Notes under the pieces: generated by a model
Databases searched by the model: none
Seen by the model: only the letters and a program-made list of their open reading frames with translations
Told to the model about the DNA's origin: nothing
Position numbers and translations under genes: made by a program
Shown: piece by piece, positions 6,148-8,304 of the stretch
How positions within the stretch are numbered: the stretch's first letter is position 1
Layout: every line of letters begins with the position of its first letter
Origin: Planctomycetota bacterium
GTDB lineage: Bacteria > Planctomycetota > Phycisphaerae > Phycisphaerales > SM1A02
DNA length: 8,304 bases
Assembly (NCBI GenBank): GCA_009924765.1
Contig: RFQW01000051.1
Coordinates: forward strand, 1-8,304
Direction: 5' to 3'

Positions 6148-6210
6148 AGTGTTGATTGGAAGTGTCGTGTTGATGTGTCCTGCGTGGAGGCGCTCGCCCG
6201 TGCGAATCGC

Positions 6211-6810
6211 TCACGCCTCCTTGGCCGAGGCGCCAACGCCCCGGCGATTGAAACGGTTCATCGCCGCCTCCAGGCCCTCGGTGGCCCAGCAGGCGACGGC
6301 CTCGGCGGCCTCGTCCAGTCCCGGATCGAGCTGCTTCCGCTGCTCCGGCGTGAACACGCCAAGCACGTAGCTCTCGGTGCTGATGCGCCCGGGCGCGTCG
6401 ATGCCCACGCGCAGGCGTGGCCAGCGATCGCTGCCCAGCCTGCGGGTGATGTCGGCGAGCCCGTTGTGACCGCCGTCTCCGCCCTGCGCCCGCAGGCGCA
6501 TGGCGCCGCAGGGCAGGGCGAAGTCGTCGGTGACCACCAGCAGGTCCTTCGAGGCGTCCAGCTTGTGGAAGCGCAGGGCTTCCAGCACGCTCGAGCCCGA
6601 GAGGTTCATGAAGGTGGTCGGCTTCAGCAGCAGCACGCGCTCGTCGCCGATGCGGCCCTCGACCAGAAGCCCCGCAAAGCGGCTCTTGGCCGCGCCGCCC
6701 GGAGGATCTCCGTAGCGGCGCGCAAGGCGATCCAGCACCTCGAAGCCCGCGTTGTGGCGCGTGCCCTGGTGCTCGATGCCTGGATTGCCCAGTCCAACGA
6801 CGAGTCGCAT
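6211..6810 (-). CDS. pth: Peptidyl-tRNA hydrolase
   Basis: Pth cleaves the ester bond of peptidyl-tRNAs released early from ribosomes and so recycles tRNA; it is a cytosolic monomer. This 199-residue protein compares with 194 in E. coli. Key residues are present: N9 and H19 in VVGLGNPGIEHQGTRHNAGF (4-23), with H19 the catalytic histidine; FMNLSG (67-72) including N69; D95 in VVTDDFALPCG; and N116 in GGDGGHNGL (110-118). The C-terminal helix region that contacts the substrate (about 145-190) is complete, with a short polar tail. The ATG at 6808-6810 has a weak GGAA (6818-6821) 7 nt upstream. It lies 33 nt after rplY, and the prs-ctc-pth order is the same as in Bacillus and many other bacteria, so it is almost certainly in one operon. 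Confidence 0.96.
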   Translation of the reverse strand: MRLVVGLGNPGIEHQGTRHNAGFEVLDRLARRYGDPPGGAAKSRFAGLLVEGRIGDERVLLLKPTTFMNLSGSSVLEALRFHKLDASKDLLVVTDDFALPCGAMRLRAQGGDGGHNGLADITRRLGSDRWPRLRVGIDAPGRISTESYVLGVFTPEQRKQLDPGLDEAAEAVACWATEGLEAAMNRFNRRGVGASAKEA

Positions 6811-6843
6811 GGTTGCGTTCCGGGAAGGGTGATCGGAATCCGA

Positions 6844-7536
6844 TCAGCCCTTCTTGGCCTCCTTGGCGGGTGCAGCGGCCTTGGCGCCAGGAGCGGCGGC
6901 GTCGCCTTCCTTGTCCTTCTTGGCCGTGAGCACTTCGGGTTCGGCGGCTGCGCCCGGCGCGGCGGCTTCGCCTTCGGCTTCCTCGGCCACGATGACCACG
7001 CGGCTGAGCGCGGCGTGCGGATCGGTGACGGCGGTGAGGCCGGCGGGCAGCTTGAACTCGCTCACGGTGTACACGTCGGTCTTCACGCCGGCCAGATCCA
7101 CGCGGATGTCGCCGGGGATGTCGCGCACCTTGCACTTGATCTCGAGCTCGGTCACGTCGTGCGTGAGCACGGCGCCGGGCTTCTTGGCGCTCTCGGGCTG
7201 GCCGATGAACTGCAGGCGCACCTTCACGGTCACCACCTCGTCCAGATCGACGCGGGCCAGATCGAGATGGATGACGTCGTCACCCATCCAGCCGAACTGC
7301 AGGTCCTTCACCAGGCAGTTCTCGGTGGCGCCGCCTTCGATGGCCAGCTTCACCACGTGCGCGCCGTGCTTCAGCGAGTGGATCGTCTCCTTCGCGTCGA
7401 GCGTGAGGCTCATGGGGGCGGTGCCGTGGCCGTACAGCACGGCGGGCAGCTTGCCGGCGGTTCGCAGGCGCTTGGCGTAGCGCGAGCCCAGTTGCTCGCG
7501 GTTGGTGGCCTTCAGTGTCGGGATTTCAGTTGCCAT
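6844..7536 (-). CDS. rplY: 50S ribosomal protein L25, CTC/TL5 type
   Basis: This protein binds 5S rRNA in the large subunit; the long form is also known as general stress protein Ctc. It has 230 residues. Residues about 4-93 form the L25 domain, with the signature GSRYAKRLRTAGKLPAVLYG (17-36) and later DVIHLDLARVD (87-97). Residues about 97-185 form the TL5-type C-terminal beta domain (FIGQPESAKKPGAVL at 110-124, then DIPGDIRVDLAGV at 139-151). The last 45 residues are a low-complexity Ala/Glu/Lys/Pro tail ending KEAKKG. The start ATG at 7534-7536 has a strong AAGGAG (7546-7551) with a 9-nt spacer. It lies 46 nt after prs and 33 nt before pth, the classic prs-ctc-pth arrangement. The tail resembles that of L9 in composition. 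Confidence 0.95.
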   Translation of the reverse strand: MATEIPTLKATNREQLGSRYAKRLRTAGKLPAVLYGHGTAPMSLTLDAKETIHSLKHGAHVVKLAIEGGATENCLVKDLQFGWMGDDVIHLDLARVDLDEVVTVKVRLQFIGQPESAKKPGAVLTHDVTELEIKCKVRDIPGDIRVDLAGVKTDVYTVSEFKLPAGLTAVTDPHAALSRVVIVAEEAEGEAAAPGAAAEPEVLTAKKDKEGDAAAPGAKAAAPAKEAKKG

Positions 7537-7582
7537 GTGAGTGTTCTCCTTCTTTGAGAAACGGGTGCGTGAAATCGATGCG

Positions 7583-8304
<722 letters not shown>

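Noticed and set aside
5076..6155. 359-residue open frame on the plus strand across ssb and rpsF
   Set aside because: It is antisense to two well-supported genes and runs through the rpsF terminator. It has no family signature.
6100..7557. 485-residue open frame on the plus strand across pth and rplY
   Set aside because: It is antisense to conserved genes, with a biased His/Gly/Ala composition typical of shadow frames.

Overview
This GC-rich window (about two thirds G+C by eye) is an ordinary, densely coded stretch of bacterial chromosome. It carries no mobile elements, CRISPR arrays, tRNA or rRNA. The minus-strand gene string prs - rplY (CTC type) - pth - rpsF - ssb - rplI, the C-terminal extensions on the ribosomal proteins and the base composition suggest a planctomycete-like bacterium (Planctomycetota, possibly Phycisphaerae). 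That placement is inferred from gene order and protein style, not from a database comparison.

Layout. The plus strand, positions 1 to 3701, holds the last codons of an unidentified gene, then a small membrane-anchored helix-hairpin-helix (ComEA-like) gene whose GTG start overlaps the previous stop, then mfd, the transcription-repair coupling factor. mfd is complete in content but split by a frameshift near 1940. The first half (UvrB-like module and RNA-polymerase-interaction domain) and the second half (RecG-like motor and TRCF domain) lie in different frames. Everything from about 3706 to the right edge is on the minus strand and converges on mfd. Read in its own direction it is: prs (partial, runs off the right edge), rplY, pth, rpsF, ssb, rplI and a standalone homologue of the C-terminal domain of adenosylcobalamin-dependent ribonucleotide reductase (NrdJ).

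Transcription. The minus-strand genes appear to form three units. prs-rplY-pth-rpsF ends at a strong hairpin plus U-tract (5651-5686). ssb follows with its own strong ribosome binding site and a possible -10 element. rplI plus the NrdJ-like gene starts from a good sigma-70-like promoter (-35 TTGAGG, 17 nt, -10 CATAAT), whose -35 box sits inside a 12-bp hairpin, and ends at a second clear terminator (3704-3741). rpsR, which often lies between ssb and rplI in other bacteria, is absent here.

Function. The minus-strand genes cover PRPP synthesis, ribosome structure (L25, S6, L9), peptidyl-tRNA recycling, single-strand DNA protection and possibly deoxyribonucleotide synthesis. The plus strand covers DNA repair coupled to transcription. 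The points most worth a second look are the standalone NrdJ C-terminal domain co-transcribed with rplI, the mfd frameshift, and the overlapping hairpin/promoter in front of rplI. I did not find a convincing new multi-gene system.
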